Shown: positions 15,870-23,698 of the stretch, in pieces | Position numbering within the stretch: position 1 is the stretch's first letter | Layout: each line of letters begins with the position of its first letter | NCBI GenBank assembly: GCA_023453665.1 | Contig: JAEXTA010000225.1 | Location: 1 to 50,791, forward strand | Direction: 5' to 3' | Length of the DNA: 50,791 bases | From: Bacteroidota bacterium | GTDB taxonomy: Bacteria; Bacteroidota; Ignavibacteria; Ignavibacteriales; Ignavibacteriaceae | The notes under the pieces: model-generated | Databases searched by the model: none | The model's input: the letters and a program-made list of their open reading frames with translations, nothing else | Told to the model about the DNA's origin: nothing | Translations under genes and position numbers: made by a program

Positions 15870-15977
15870 TTAAATTACATATGTAGTATGTTTCCGGAGT
15901 GAATTCTCATCCTTCCGGCAATACATCTTTAATATGTTTTCTCTTTTGTTTTTTTGTTCACTCACCCTCCTTTAATT
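15870..15977 (-). other. Possible small-peptide or small-RNA unit with a strong ribosome binding site
   Basis: The minus strand has AAAGGAGG at about 15966-15973, the strongest anti-SD complement in the area. GTG at 15961, four bases further on, starts a reading frame of only ten codons (MNKKTKEKTY). An overlapping GTG at 15965 gives 31 codons, but it abuts the ribosome binding site with no spacing. Just beyond lies the hairpin with U-run at 15830-15866. An AT-rich inverted repeat (ATTAAATA, GTGT, TATTTAAT) is at 15982-16001 upstream. This may be a leader peptide or small RNA; no known family was recognised and translation is unproven. Confidence 0.3.
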
Positions 15978-16024
15978 AGTTATTAAATAGTGTTATTTAA
16001 TATTACTCAATAGGAGTACTAAGT

Positions 16025-16057
16025 GCGGAAAATTAATTCCGCGGAATGATCATTCCG
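16025..16057. repeat. Tandem palindromes between rsgA and dinB
   Basis: GCGGAA/TTCCGC around a six-base A/T loop (16025-16042) is followed at once by the perfect 16-base palindrome CGGAATGATCATTCCG (16042-16057). Neither is followed by a U-run on the minus strand. They resemble the ATTCCGAA palindrome at 32730-32750. Confidence 0.6.
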
Positions 16058-16114
16058 ACCCCAACATATAAAAGTTATCATAAACTATCAAGTGCACTGT
16101 ACGGTGAAGAAAAA

Positions 16115-17191
16115 TTATTCTCCGTTTTTAAAATGTTTATAATTTTTAATTAATCTATGCAATTGTTTTTCTTTTCTCTTTCTTTCAAGCATAAGGTCTT
16201 TATTTCCTTTTGTTTCATAGTATTCGTTTTCCTTTAATAGTTTTAAATAATTCTGAAAATATTTTTCTGAAATTATTCCTTTTTCAACAGCATCTAGAAC
16301 AGCGCAGTCTTTCTCAACAGTATGTGTACAATCCGAATACCTGCAGTTAACTGAAAGCTTTTCTATCTCACTGAATGTACTTTGTAAACCATCCTGTGCT
16401 TCAGTTATTCCAAATTCACGCATACCGGGAGTGTCAATCAGAATAGCTCCTGATGGTGTTATAAACAATTCCCTGCGTGTTGTTGTGTGTTTGCCGCGAT
16501 TATCTTTTATCCGAATTTCAGAAACGCTTTGAACTTCACTGCCGAGTATTTTATTAATGATCGTGGATTTACCAACGCCCGATGAACCAACGAGTGCATA
16601 CGTTTTATTCTCAATTAATTTTGAAAGAAGATTTTGAAACCCCTTTCCTGTTGCTGCGCTGACAGCACTTACATCAATGTCGGGGTGCTGCTTATGGATT
16701 AAGTTGACGTATTCATCCTCGTTTTTAACTAAGTCAGATTTATTAAGGATGACCATCGGAGTTACATTCCCGCTTTCAGCCATTACAATGTATCGCTGAA
16801 GCCTGTTCAGATTAAAGTTGCTGTCAAGTGCCTGTACAATAAATATGAAATCTAAATTAGTTGCAATGATCTGTTCCATTGATTTACTTCCGGGAACACT
16901 CCGTGAAAATTTTGATCGTCGATTTAACACTGAATGAATGATCGCTTTCTTTTCATCTTCATATTCTATGATTGTTACCCAATCGCCAACCTTCGGAAAA
17001 GAGGAAGGTGCGTCGGACGAATAAATAAGTTTGCCGCTTACTTCCGCCTGCAATTCTTCTTTACCGTTATGAATTATATATCGTTCCTTGTTTTCAGTTA
17101 TTACTCTTGCTGTACTGAATCCCGATTCTTTATGTGATGTAAAATCCTGTGCAAAAAAATCTGACCAGCCTAATGAAATAAGATTTTTCAA
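16115..17191 (-). CDS. rsgA: Ribosome small subunit-dependent GTPase A
   Basis: A 358-residue RsgA/YjeQ with the diagnostic circular permutation of the GTPase motifs: G4 NKSD at 150-153 precedes G1 GSSGVGKST at 202-210, then G2 HTTTRRE at 235-241 and G3 DTPGMRE from 253. An N-terminal OB fold covers about 20-95 and a C-terminal zinc site uses C283, C288, H290 and C296. It matures the 30S subunit by checking late assembly. Length is normal. It has no co-directional partner upstream; a 431-base intergenic region separates it from the divergent lipoprotein gene. Confidence 0.95.
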   Translation of the reverse strand: MKNLISLGWSDFFAQDFTSHKESGFSTARVITENKERYIIHNGKEELQAEVSGKLIYSSDAPSSFPKVGDWVTIIEYEDEKKAIIHSVLNRRSKFSRSVPGSKSMEQIIATNLDFIFIVQALDSNFNLNRLQRYIVMAESGNVTPMVILNKSDLVKNEDEYVNLIHKQHPDIDVSAVSAATGKGFQNLLSKLIENKTYALVGSSGVGKSTIINKILGSEVQSVSEIRIKDNRGKHTTTRRELFITPSGAILIDTPGMREFGITEAQDGLQSTFSEIEKLSVNCRYSDCTHTVEKDCAVLDAVEKGIISEKYFQNYLKLLKENEYYETKGNKDLMLERKRKEKQLHRLIKNYKHFKNGE

Positions 17192-17622
17192 TTTTGTTTT
17201 CCTTTAGTAATTGTAAATGTTATTAAACGAAAGGGCGGACTGATTCACCAAAAGCAGAAATGGTTTACTGTTTTAAGACTCAGTCCTTATAATGCAATGG
17301 TCTGCATATTCAGGCTGATTGATAGATAAGATTTACTGTGTAGTGTTTTTATAAGTCTTCTAAAAATTTTCAACACAAAATTACTTTTTAGTAAGATAAT
17401 TGACAAGTCTTTGATGAGGGCAAAGCTATGTTTTCCATTTAAATAGTTGAATGATATAGTACGATAAAAATACTATATAGAACGTTTGTGCTATGGTTTA
17501 ATTCATTATTAGGAAACCTTGCTCTAAAAATACTCCATTCGACCAATACCGCAGCAGAAAAAAAGGCGGGATATTTACACATCAAATTTCAAAAACAAAA
17601 ATCAAAATCAAGGAGTAATAAA
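17192..17622. other. Divergent intergenic region between rsgA and a lipoprotein gene
   Basis: 431 bases without a plausible gene. Apart from the candidate promoter and inverted repeat at 17447-17478, nothing clear was recognised. The plus-strand frame is open from 17488 but reads as an upstream extension of the lipoprotein gene without coding character. Confidence 0.6.
17447..17478 (+). promoter_or_regulatory. Candidate promoter with overlapping inverted repeat
   Basis: TTGAAT (17447-17452) and TACTAT (17471-17476) are 18 bases apart, in the right orientation for the lipoprotein gene starting at 17623. A perfect inverted repeat, ATATAGTA (17454-17461) and TACTATAT (17471-17478), spans the spacer and -10 box, so a repressor could act here. 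This would leave a leader of about 140 bases. Confidence 0.4.
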
Positions 17623-18165
17623 ATGTCACTAATAAAAAAACTTTTTGTGCTTGCAGTGATTATGTCGGCACTTTTTATAGTTGGGTGTTCCAAAGATTCA
17701 GAAAACCCCGTAAAGCCGGGTGATGGCGGCAACGGAGGGAATGGTGGTGGAAACAATTCTCAATCGACAATAACTATTAACGGTGCAGGTTATACTAATA
17801 AACAGATTGGTTCCAATTCGGGCGTGGGTGTTTATATAGCTCCTGAACAAATGGCTTACGTTGCATTCTGGGCTGTGTCTGGCAGTGATTCTCTTACAGC
17901 GTCAATTACAATTCCAGGTACCACTACAGGAACTTACAGTTGGGTAAATGCTGAACAGGGATTATATTTCTCAACAGGTACTTCACAGAACGCAAGAGTG
18001 TTTTATCCAACCGGTGACGGTGCAACAATTATAACTGAATTTGGAAATGTTGGGGGGAAGATTGTCGGCACATTACAAGGAAAAGTTTTTGATGTTGTAA
18101 GCGGTGATACCGCGGATGTGTTTGCCTCATTCTCAGTTCTGCGTGCTGCCGATGAAATAGAATAA
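17623..18165 (+). CDS. Lipoprotein of unknown function with glycine-rich linker
   Basis: A 180-residue lipoprotein read from the ATG at 17623, which has AAGGAG 8 bases upstream. A longer in-frame start at 17488 is rejected because it lacks such a site and would precede the signal peptide. The signal MSLIKKLFVLAV ends at the lipobox FIVGC. A Gly/Asn-rich flexible linker (GDGGNGGNGGGNN) leads to a beta-rich domain of about 130 residues (ITIPGTTTGTYSWVN and related segments). The domain was not assigned to a named family. It is monocistronic, with a strong terminator 30 bases after the stop. The location is probably the outer membrane or cell surface. Confidence 0.85.
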   Translation: MSLIKKLFVLAVIMSALFIVGCSKDSENPVKPGDGGNGGNGGGNNSQSTITINGAGYTNKQIGSNSGVGVYIAPEQMAYVAFWAVSGSDSLTASITIPGTTTGTYSWVNAEQGLYFSTGTSQNARVFYPTGDGATIITEFGNVGGKIVGTLQGKVFDVVSGDTADVFASFSVLRAADEIE

Positions 18166-18195
18166 TTTTTTCATAACTCATAGATCTCCAAAACT

Positions 18196-18222
18196 GCGGC
18201 AGCTGACCACTGCCGCTTTTTT
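18196..18222 (+). terminator. Rho-independent terminator after the lipoprotein gene
   Basis: Perfect 7-pair G/C-rich stem GCGGCAG and CTGCCGC with a seven-base loop, followed by TTTTTTATT. It overlaps the end of the convergent beta-CASP gene, whose stop codon lies within the U-run. Confidence 0.92.
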
Positions 18223-19579
18223 ATTCATCATCAAGATTAATTTCTTTACCAACTTCTGCTGAATAAACTTTTCTGCTTTTATCTTTTTTAAGAAGTTCTG
18301 CTCCAATCCATTTTATTGAATCTTCTTCTCCGTGAACAAGAATAATTTTTTGTGGTTTAAGTTTATCAGCAATTTTCAGTAAACCTTCTCTTCGTGCGTG
18401 TGATGGAAACCTGAATTTTAATATTTCACATTTTATTTCTTCATCTTCGCCAAACAGATCAATGACATCACCTCGTCTGGAATTAGAAATTACATAACCG
18501 GGCGTAAGTGAATCCATATAACCCACAACAATAATTGCGGATTTTTTTTGTCTAACCCAGTGCCGTGCAAGTCTGAATGAAGCTGTGCCCTGCATCATCA
18601 TTCCGCTTGATGCAAGGACAATACATGGTTGTTTAAAGAATGTCATAGGATCATCAACTTCAAATAAATTTTTCTGCGGGATATTATTTAACACCAGTTC
18701 GGTGTCATTCCTTCTTGTTGTAAATCTGTTGTAATCATAGACTTTGCTGATTTTATTTCCGATTCCTCCGGTGTAAATATCAATATCCGCTATTGTTCCC
18801 GAAATAATCAATTGGTTGCACAGTGCGAGCATCTCCTGCATTTTGCCCAGAGAAAAAACCGGGATGAGAATTGAACCTCCATCATTCACAATTCTGTTTA
18901 TTGCTTTTGCAAATTTTTGTGATTCGGTTTTAAGCTCCGGAATCAGTGTTGAATCAGTACTTCCATAAGTTGTCTCCGTAATCAGAATATCAATTTTAGT
19001 TTCAGGAAGTTCGGCTTCCCTGATTATGATCTGCGGCGCAGTATTAATATCGCCTGTAAAAAATATTTTTATGCCATTATGTTCAATGAGAATTGAAGCG
19101 GATCCGGGAATATGTCCGGCATCATAAAAGGTAACATTGATTTCTCCGCCTTTATGTTTATAACCTTGAAGTGAAAAACTTTGTCCGTATTCCTTCCGCT
19201 CAATACTTTGAATCAAAAGATCAATTTCATCATGATGGAACAGGTATTTTAATTGTTCATCATTTTCATCTTTAATAATTTCAATTGAATTATGAAGAGT
19301 AAGTTCCGCAATCGCTCTTGTTTGCGGTGTTGAAATAATTTTAAGGTAAGGAAATTTTTTTATTAAGAACGGAAGTGAACCGATGTGATCCTGGTGAGCG
19401 TGTGTGATCAGAACAAAATCAACATCTCTGTTCTCAATCAAAGATAAATCCGGAAGGGAATCAATTCCTGTTTTTCTCGGATGCATTCCGCAGTCAAGAA
19501 TAATTCCTGTTCCTGAAAGATTCAGATAATATGAGTTTGCGCCTATCTCGCCGGCACCGCCTAAAGGAAGAAATATCAT
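18221..19579 (-). CDS. Beta-CASP metallo-beta-lactamase-fold hydrolase (RNase-like)
   Basis: A 452-residue MBL-fold protein with beta-CASP and RMMBL regions, the architecture of CPSF/YSH1-like RNA nucleases. The metal motif HAHQDH is at 60-65. Further metal ligands are in AGHIPGSAS and FFTGDI, and the beta-CASP Ser/His region is ASSGMMMQGTA. The C-terminal VHGEEDSI supplies a last His. Most relatives are RNA endo- or exonucleases; direct activity here is unknown. The ATG overlaps the stop of the upstream nuclease-like gene by 4 bases, so it is translationally coupled to a restriction-type pair. Confidence 0.88.
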   Translation of the reverse strand: MIFLPLGGAGEIGANSYYLNLSGTGIILDCGMHPRKTGIDSLPDLSLIENRDVDFVLITHAHQDHIGSLPFLIKKFPYLKIISTPQTRAIAELTLHNSIEIIKDENDEQLKYLFHHDEIDLLIQSIERKEYGQSFSLQGYKHKGGEINVTFYDAGHIPGSASILIEHNGIKIFFTGDINTAPQIIIREAELPETKIDILITETTYGSTDSTLIPELKTESQKFAKAINRIVNDGGSILIPVFSLGKMQEMLALCNQLIISGTIADIDIYTGGIGNKISKVYDYNRFTTRRNDTELVLNNIPQKNLFEVDDPMTFFKQPCIVLASSGMMMQGTASFRLARHWVRQKKSAIIVVGYMDSLTPGYVISNSRRGDVIDLFGEDEEIKCEILKFRFPSHARREGLLKIADKLKPQKIILVHGEEDSIKWIGAELLKKDKSRKVYSAEVGKEINLDDE

Positions 19580-20217
19580 TCTTCTATTGCCCAGATGATA
19601 TCACTAAGTGTCGGTTCGAGAGAATTAAAATTGAATTTCATCAGATAAGCCGGATTAAAGCCGAGCATATAATGTTCAATTATTTTTTTTAACCAGGTTA
19701 ATTCGGATTTTAATTTCCAGTGTTCTCTCTTAGATGAATATAAAACAACAAACAGCCGGTTCTTAAAATGTTTTCGCTGCTGCTTTGACTGATTATTGTA
19801 AAACCATTCAATCAGCTTCCCTGAGTCACGTACAATCTCTTTTATCGGTGATGTAAATTCTTTTGGAAGTACAGATGTTTTGTGATCGAATGCAACGCCC
19901 TCAATTATAAAATCCTTTTGTCTGTCTTTGGAATTCTGTACAGGCGTCACTCCATCAACAGAGCAAAAAATATTTTCTACAGCATAGGCAGACCAGAAAT
20001 TAAACCATCTATTGATTGTGTAATTGAAGTACTTTTCATACTCGACTTCAGTCTTAAATCTCAGTTCAATTTCTTTTAGGACTTTTTCAAATTCAAAAAT
20101 ATTATAGATAAAATTTGTTTTTGTATCGAAGTAGTCGTTTTGTTTTTGCAGCCATTTGTATGGGTAATCTAATCTTTTTTTTAGTTCAGTTTCTATTTGT
20201 GTTAATGAATATTGCAT
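19576..20217 (-). CDS. Putative PD-(D/E)XK nuclease, possible restriction endonuclease
   Basis: A 213-residue protein not confidently assigned to a named family. Around residues 99-118 it has DRQKDFIIEGVAFDHKTSVL, which fits a PD-(D/E)XK core with D102 and D111-H-K113, preceded by E81 on a helix (SAYAVENIF). This is the usual geometry of type II restriction nucleases. Context agrees: the methyltransferase gene ends 4 bases upstream. The protein is basic and rich in aromatic residues (RWFNFW, EWFYNN), as expected of DNA-binding enzymes. Its stop overlaps the beta-CASP start. The alternative is a non-cleaving partner of the methyltransferase. The motif reading is my inference. Confidence 0.6.
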   Translation of the reverse strand: MQYSLTQIETELKKRLDYPYKWLQKQNDYFDTKTNFIYNIFEFEKVLKEIELRFKTEVEYEKYFNYTINRWFNFWSAYAVENIFCSVDGVTPVQNSKDRQKDFIIEGVAFDHKTSVLPKEFTSPIKEIVRDSGKLIEWFYNNQSKQQRKHFKNRLFVVLYSSKREHWKLKSELTWLKKIIEHYMLGFNPAYLMKFNFNSLEPTLSDIIWAIEE

Positions 20218-20221
20218 TCAT

Positions 20222-21253
20222 TTACTTCTTTTTAAATATAAATATGTACTCATGTTTAAAAACATAAAACCCGCCGGCTAAGGCTCTGTAACGCCATAGT
20301 TCTTTCTGTTTCATTTTACCGCGCGTGTCTTCAAAATTTTTTACTACTGTCGATTTTAAAACATAACCTCGTTTAATTACTTCCTGCATTGAATAAAAAC
20401 CTAACGGTATCCATTCACCTTCTGAATATTTATCACCGATTATAACGGCTAAATATCTTCCCTTATCAAGTACTGATGAAACATTATCTATAACCTTACC
20501 GAAACTTTCCAGAAAATCATTTAATGATGTACAATTGGATAGATCACTCTTTTCTTCACTGAATTTTATTATATCCCAATACGGCGGATGCATAATCACA
20601 AGCTGCACCGAATTAGTTCCAAGTTGTGATAAAGATTTTTTCAAGTTTATTCCTGATGAATCACCAACTATAATTTCGGTCTTACTTTTTTTCTTTTCTT
20701 CATCAAGATTTTTCTGTGCAAGCTTTGCTACCGATTGAATCAACTCAACCCCGATTGCGTTTCTTTCCAATCTTTGTGACTCAATCAAGGTTGTACCGCT
20801 TCCAAGAAAAGGATCGAGCACCCATTCATTCTTTTTCGTATAACGTCTTATCAGTTGATTGGGAATTTGCGGTATAAAATTTCCCCAGTATCCGGCAGAG
20901 TGTGAACCGCTTGTATCGCGTTTTTTAATCACCCACAAGCTGTCGGTGATTATGTCATCATACTCTTTCCACCGGTTTAGGTTCAGATCATTTATCTTGC
21001 CGGTTTTTACTTGTGTCAGCGATTTGATCAAACGATTAAGATAGTATTTCGTTCTTTCTATAGTTTGAGTTTTGTTTATCTGCACAATTTCTTTTTGAAG
21101 AAAAGATGAGCTTATGTTTATCCCGTTTCCGGTTTTGATTGACTCTGAAACACTTATTTTTTTTGATAAATGCTCAAGTGTAGTTCTTATTTCAGAAAGT
21201 TTTTCTTTTTCAGTGAGATCAAACAGAATGGTAAGTATATCTTTTTCGTTCAT
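20222..21253 (-). CDS. DNA methyltransferase (N4-cytosine or N6-adenine)
   Basis: A 343-residue amino-methyltransferase. The SAM-binding motif I is WVLDPFLGSGTTLIE (about 145-158) and the catalytic motif IV is HPPYWD at 222-227; motif I comes before IV. PPYW is commonest among N4-cytosine and N6-adenine enzymes. The QIPNQLIRRYT block before motif I is typical. Residues 1-100 are unassigned and may recognise DNA. It starts 2 bases after the lhgO stop and ends 4 bases before the nuclease-like gene. With that neighbour it forms a restriction-modification-like pair. Base specificity cannot be read from the sequence. Confidence 0.9.
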   Translation of the reverse strand: MNEKDILTILFDLTEKEKLSEIRTTLEHLSKKISVSESIKTGNGINISSSFLQKEIVQINKTQTIERTKYYLNRLIKSLTQVKTGKINDLNLNRWKEYDDIITDSLWVIKKRDTSGSHSAGYWGNFIPQIPNQLIRRYTKKNEWVLDPFLGSGTTLIESQRLERNAIGVELIQSVAKLAQKNLDEEKKKSKTEIIVGDSSGINLKKSLSQLGTNSVQLVIMHPPYWDIIKFSEEKSDLSNCTSLNDFLESFGKVIDNVSSVLDKGRYLAVIIGDKYSEGEWIPLGFYSMQEVIKRGYVLKSTVVKNFEDTRGKMKQKELWRYRALAGGFYVFKHEYIFIFKKK

Positions 21254-21255
21254 GA

Positions 21256-22452
21256 TCAGTTCATCATTTTTAAAATTATTTCTGAAATTGTTTTGCCAAT
21301 GCTCAATGATGCTGTAGCTGCCGGTGAAGGTGCATTGAGTACGTGAACCATATTCTCTTCATTTATAATTCTGAAATCATCAACAAGTTTACCATCCGGT
21401 TCAAGTGCTTGTGCCCTTACTCCTACCCCACCGGCTACAATATCATTTTTTGCGATAGAAGGAATTAATTTCTGTAAAGCTTTTGTAAAGGCATTTTTAT
21501 TATATGATCTGTAGAATTCTCCCATTCCCATTTTATAATGTTTTGACGCCATCTTAATAAAACCAGTATAAGAAAACATTTCTGCTAAATCTGAAAATGA
21601 AATATCATTTTTTTTATAACCTTCTCTTTTGAAAGCAAGAACAGCGTTAGGACCAGCTTCAACTCCGCCTTTCATCATTCTTGTAAAATGAACTCCAAGG
21701 AACGGGTAAGCTGGATCAGGTACAGGATAAATCAAATTTCTTACAAGTTTCTCAGATGATTTTTTAAGTTTATAATATTCGCCTCTGAAAGGAATAATTT
21801 TAAGTCCCGGATTTATTCGGCATAATTTGGCAATTCTATCGGAATAAAGTCCGCCGCAGTTTACAAAAATTTTTGTTCTAACTATTCCTGACGAGGTCTG
21901 AAGTTCAAAATGATCGCTTTGTTTTTTTATGTTAGTGAACTTTTTGTTAAAATTAATTTGTCCGCCGCTTTGTTTAATCAGCTCAGCATATTTATTTGTT
22001 ACAACAGTGTAATCGACAATTCCCGTTTGAGGAACAAACAACGCTTCAACACAATTTATATATGGCTCAATTTCCTTTGCTTCATTTGGTTTGAGTCTTT
22101 TAAGACCTGTAAGTCCATTTTCATTTCCCCTTCGCTCAAGTTCATTCAATGCAGGAAGTTCATCATCTTTAACAGCGACGACAAGCTTACCGCATTGTTC
22201 ATGGGGAATCGAATGATCTCGGCAAAAGTTATACATCATTTCACGACCGGCAGCGCAGTTAATTGCTTTTTGTGATCCGGGTTTATAATAAAGTCCGGAG
22301 TGAATAACACCGCTGTTATTACCGGTTTGATGGTAGGCCAGCCGGTTTTCTGATTCCATCAGCAGCAGAGAACATTTATTTTTTTGCAGAACAGACAGAG
22401 CAGTAGCTGTTCCGATTATTCCGCCGCCGACTACAGTAATATCATAAATCAT
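21256..22452 (-). CDS. lhgO: L-2-hydroxyglutarate oxidase
   Basis: A 398-residue FAD-dependent oxidoreductase. It opens with the dinucleotide fold DITVVGGGIIGTATALS and continues with NNSGVIHSGLYYKPGSQKA, FVNCGGLYSDRIA and the C-terminal GGVGVRAQALEPDGKLVDDF, all typical of LhgO. The enzyme oxidises L-2-hydroxyglutarate to 2-oxoglutarate and passes electrons to the quinone pool. Length is normal. It is the first gene of a four-gene minus-strand operon whose other members (methyltransferase, nuclease-like protein, beta-CASP hydrolase) have no metabolic link to it. Confidence 0.92.
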   Translation of the reverse strand: MIYDITVVGGGIIGTATALSVLQKNKCSLLLMESENRLAYHQTGNNSGVIHSGLYYKPGSQKAINCAAGREMMYNFCRDHSIPHEQCGKLVVAVKDDELPALNELERRGNENGLTGLKRLKPNEAKEIEPYINCVEALFVPQTGIVDYTVVTNKYAELIKQSGGQINFNKKFTNIKKQSDHFELQTSSGIVRTKIFVNCGGLYSDRIAKLCRINPGLKIIPFRGEYYKLKKSSEKLVRNLIYPVPDPAYPFLGVHFTRMMKGGVEAGPNAVLAFKREGYKKNDISFSDLAEMFSYTGFIKMASKHYKMGMGEFYRSYNKNAFTKALQKLIPSIAKNDIVAGGVGVRAQALEPDGKLVDDFRIINEENMVHVLNAPSPAATASLSIGKTISEIILKMMN

Positions 22453-22635
22453 TAATTGAATAGGTTAATAATGAACAGATAAAATCATCAGAATAAAAAA
22501 GATTTCATGCGGAACTTAATAAATTCAAAATATGTTTAGAAGTTTATAAAGTTTTTATTGAAATGACTTGAAACCAAAAGTAATATTTTGTATCTAATTG
22601 TGTGGTATAACACGCAATATGCATAAACATAGAAA

Positions 22636-22905
22636 ATGAACGAAAAACAAAAAACAGTTTTATTGATCGCGACTTCCTTAATAACAGGATTTGTAGCTGT
22701 CTGGCTTTTTACAGGCGGCGAGGTTTTTTCCAAATCACAGGTGCTGGTTGAAAAAACCGATCCGCTGTTTGGTACTACATACAGCGAATGGCAGGACAAG
22801 TTTATTCTTGGACTGGATTACACTGCCCTTGCTTCATTGATCATTGGAACTGTCTCTGGAATTTTAATCTATTTATTTAAAACCAAAAAAAGGAAAAATG
22901 TATGA
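22636..22905 (+). CDS. Small membrane protein with two transmembrane segments
   Basis: An 89-residue protein with hydrophobic helices at about 7-27 and 57-82 and a basic tail (FKTKKRKNV). The loop between them is soluble and contains LFGTTYSEWQDKF. No named family was recognised. Its TGA overlaps the ATG of the YceI gene (ATGA), so the two are co-translated. A role with the YceI protein, for example in membrane delivery of an isoprenoid ligand, would be speculation. There is no strong ribosome binding site upstream of the ATG. Confidence 0.75.
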   Translation: MNEKQKTVLLIATSLITGFVAVWLFTGGEVFSKSQVLVEKTDPLFGTTYSEWQDKFILGLDYTALASLIIGTVSGILIYLFKTKKRKNV

Positions 22906-23543
22906 AAAAAATTATCGGTACTCTCGGAATTGTGTTTTTTGTCTCTGCCGTTGTATTCGGACAGGGATTTAAAGTAAAAGCAACCGGTAACCAGACATTC
23001 AATTTTGTATCAAAGGATCAGAGGAATCAGACCTCTTTTTTCAGTGCGATGCCGGTTGAGGATATCCGTGGTTTAGCAGCCGGAGTAGAGGGGAATATTT
23101 CATTCGATGTTAAGAATGTCGCTTCAACGTTAAAAGGAAAAATCACTATTGCGACAGCATCAATAAAAACAGGAATTGATTTAAGAGATGAACATATGAG
23201 AAGTGCTGGCTGGCTTGATGCTGAAAAATATCCGGAAATTTCTTTTACAATTAAAAAAGTATCAGATGTGAAAAGTGAAGCCGATAATAAAATAAAAGCA
23301 AAAGTATCCGGTGATTTTACACTACGCGGTGTGACTAAAGAAGTTGTAACAGAGGCAACACTTACATATCTGGATGAAAGTGAAAAAACAAAAATGAGAG
23401 CGCCGGGCGACCTGCTTGGCATTCAGGCTGAGTTTGATATAAAACTTTCTGACTATGGTGTGAAGAATGATGTTATTGGAAATAAAGTCGCCGACAATAT
23501 TGAGATCGATGTTAATATAGTTGGATCAAATGCTGCGAAATAG
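22902..23543 (+). CDS. YceI family periplasmic protein
   Basis: A 213-residue secreted YceI protein. The signal peptide covers residues 1-21 (ending VVFGQG). The lipocalin-like barrel has the family pattern, with GNISFDVKN, the DEHMRSAGWLDAEKYPEISF block and GDFTLRGVTKEV. The YceI fold binds polyisoprenoids or lipids such as ubiquinone precursors. It is translationally coupled to the small membrane protein upstream and followed by a strong terminator. The physiological ligand is unknown here. Confidence 0.92.
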   Translation: MKKIIGTLGIVFFVSAVVFGQGFKVKATGNQTFNFVSKDQRNQTSFFSAMPVEDIRGLAAGVEGNISFDVKNVASTLKGKITIATASIKTGIDLRDEHMRSAGWLDAEKYPEISFTIKKVSDVKSEADNKIKAKVSGDFTLRGVTKEVVTEATLTYLDESEKTKMRAPGDLLGIQAEFDIKLSDYGVKNDVIGNKVADNIEIDVNIVGSNAAK

Positions 23544-23570
23544 ATGTTAATTCTAAGACGTGATGAAAAA

Positions 23571-23602
23571 GATGCCGGAGTTTATCCGGCATTTTTATTT
23601 TT
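23571..23602 (+). terminator. Rho-independent terminator after the YceI gene
   Basis: Stem ATGCCGGA (23572-23579) and TCCGGCAT (23585-23592), loop GTTTA, then TTTTATTTTT. The same eight-base stem appears in the terminator at 45214-45238. Confidence 0.9.
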
Positions 23603-23606
23603 AAAT

Positions 23607-23640
23607 AAAGATGGCATCTTTTCTTAAAGATGTCATCTTT
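23607..23640 (-). repeat. AAGATGACATCTT palindromic repeat, copy 1
   Basis: Two self-complementary halves, AAAGATGGCATCTTT and AAAGATGTCATCTTT, joined by a short spacer. On the minus strand it matches the copies at 25608-25641 and 31233-31266, with changes in the spacer and one arm. It lies between the convergent YceI and beta-helix genes. Confidence 0.75.
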
Positions 23641-23698
23641 GTTTTAATCTCATTATTTCAATAAAATTCCCTTAGGGACTTCTGACTAAGTGATTGCA

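Noticed and set aside
17488..17622. Upstream extension of the lipoprotein gene
   Set aside because: The extension would precede the signal peptide and lacks a ribosome binding site; the ATG at 17623 has AAGGAG.
22536..22799. 87-codon minus-strand frame across the small membrane protein gene
   Set aside because: Antisense shadow; the plus-strand frame couples to YceI through ATGA and has clean membrane segments.
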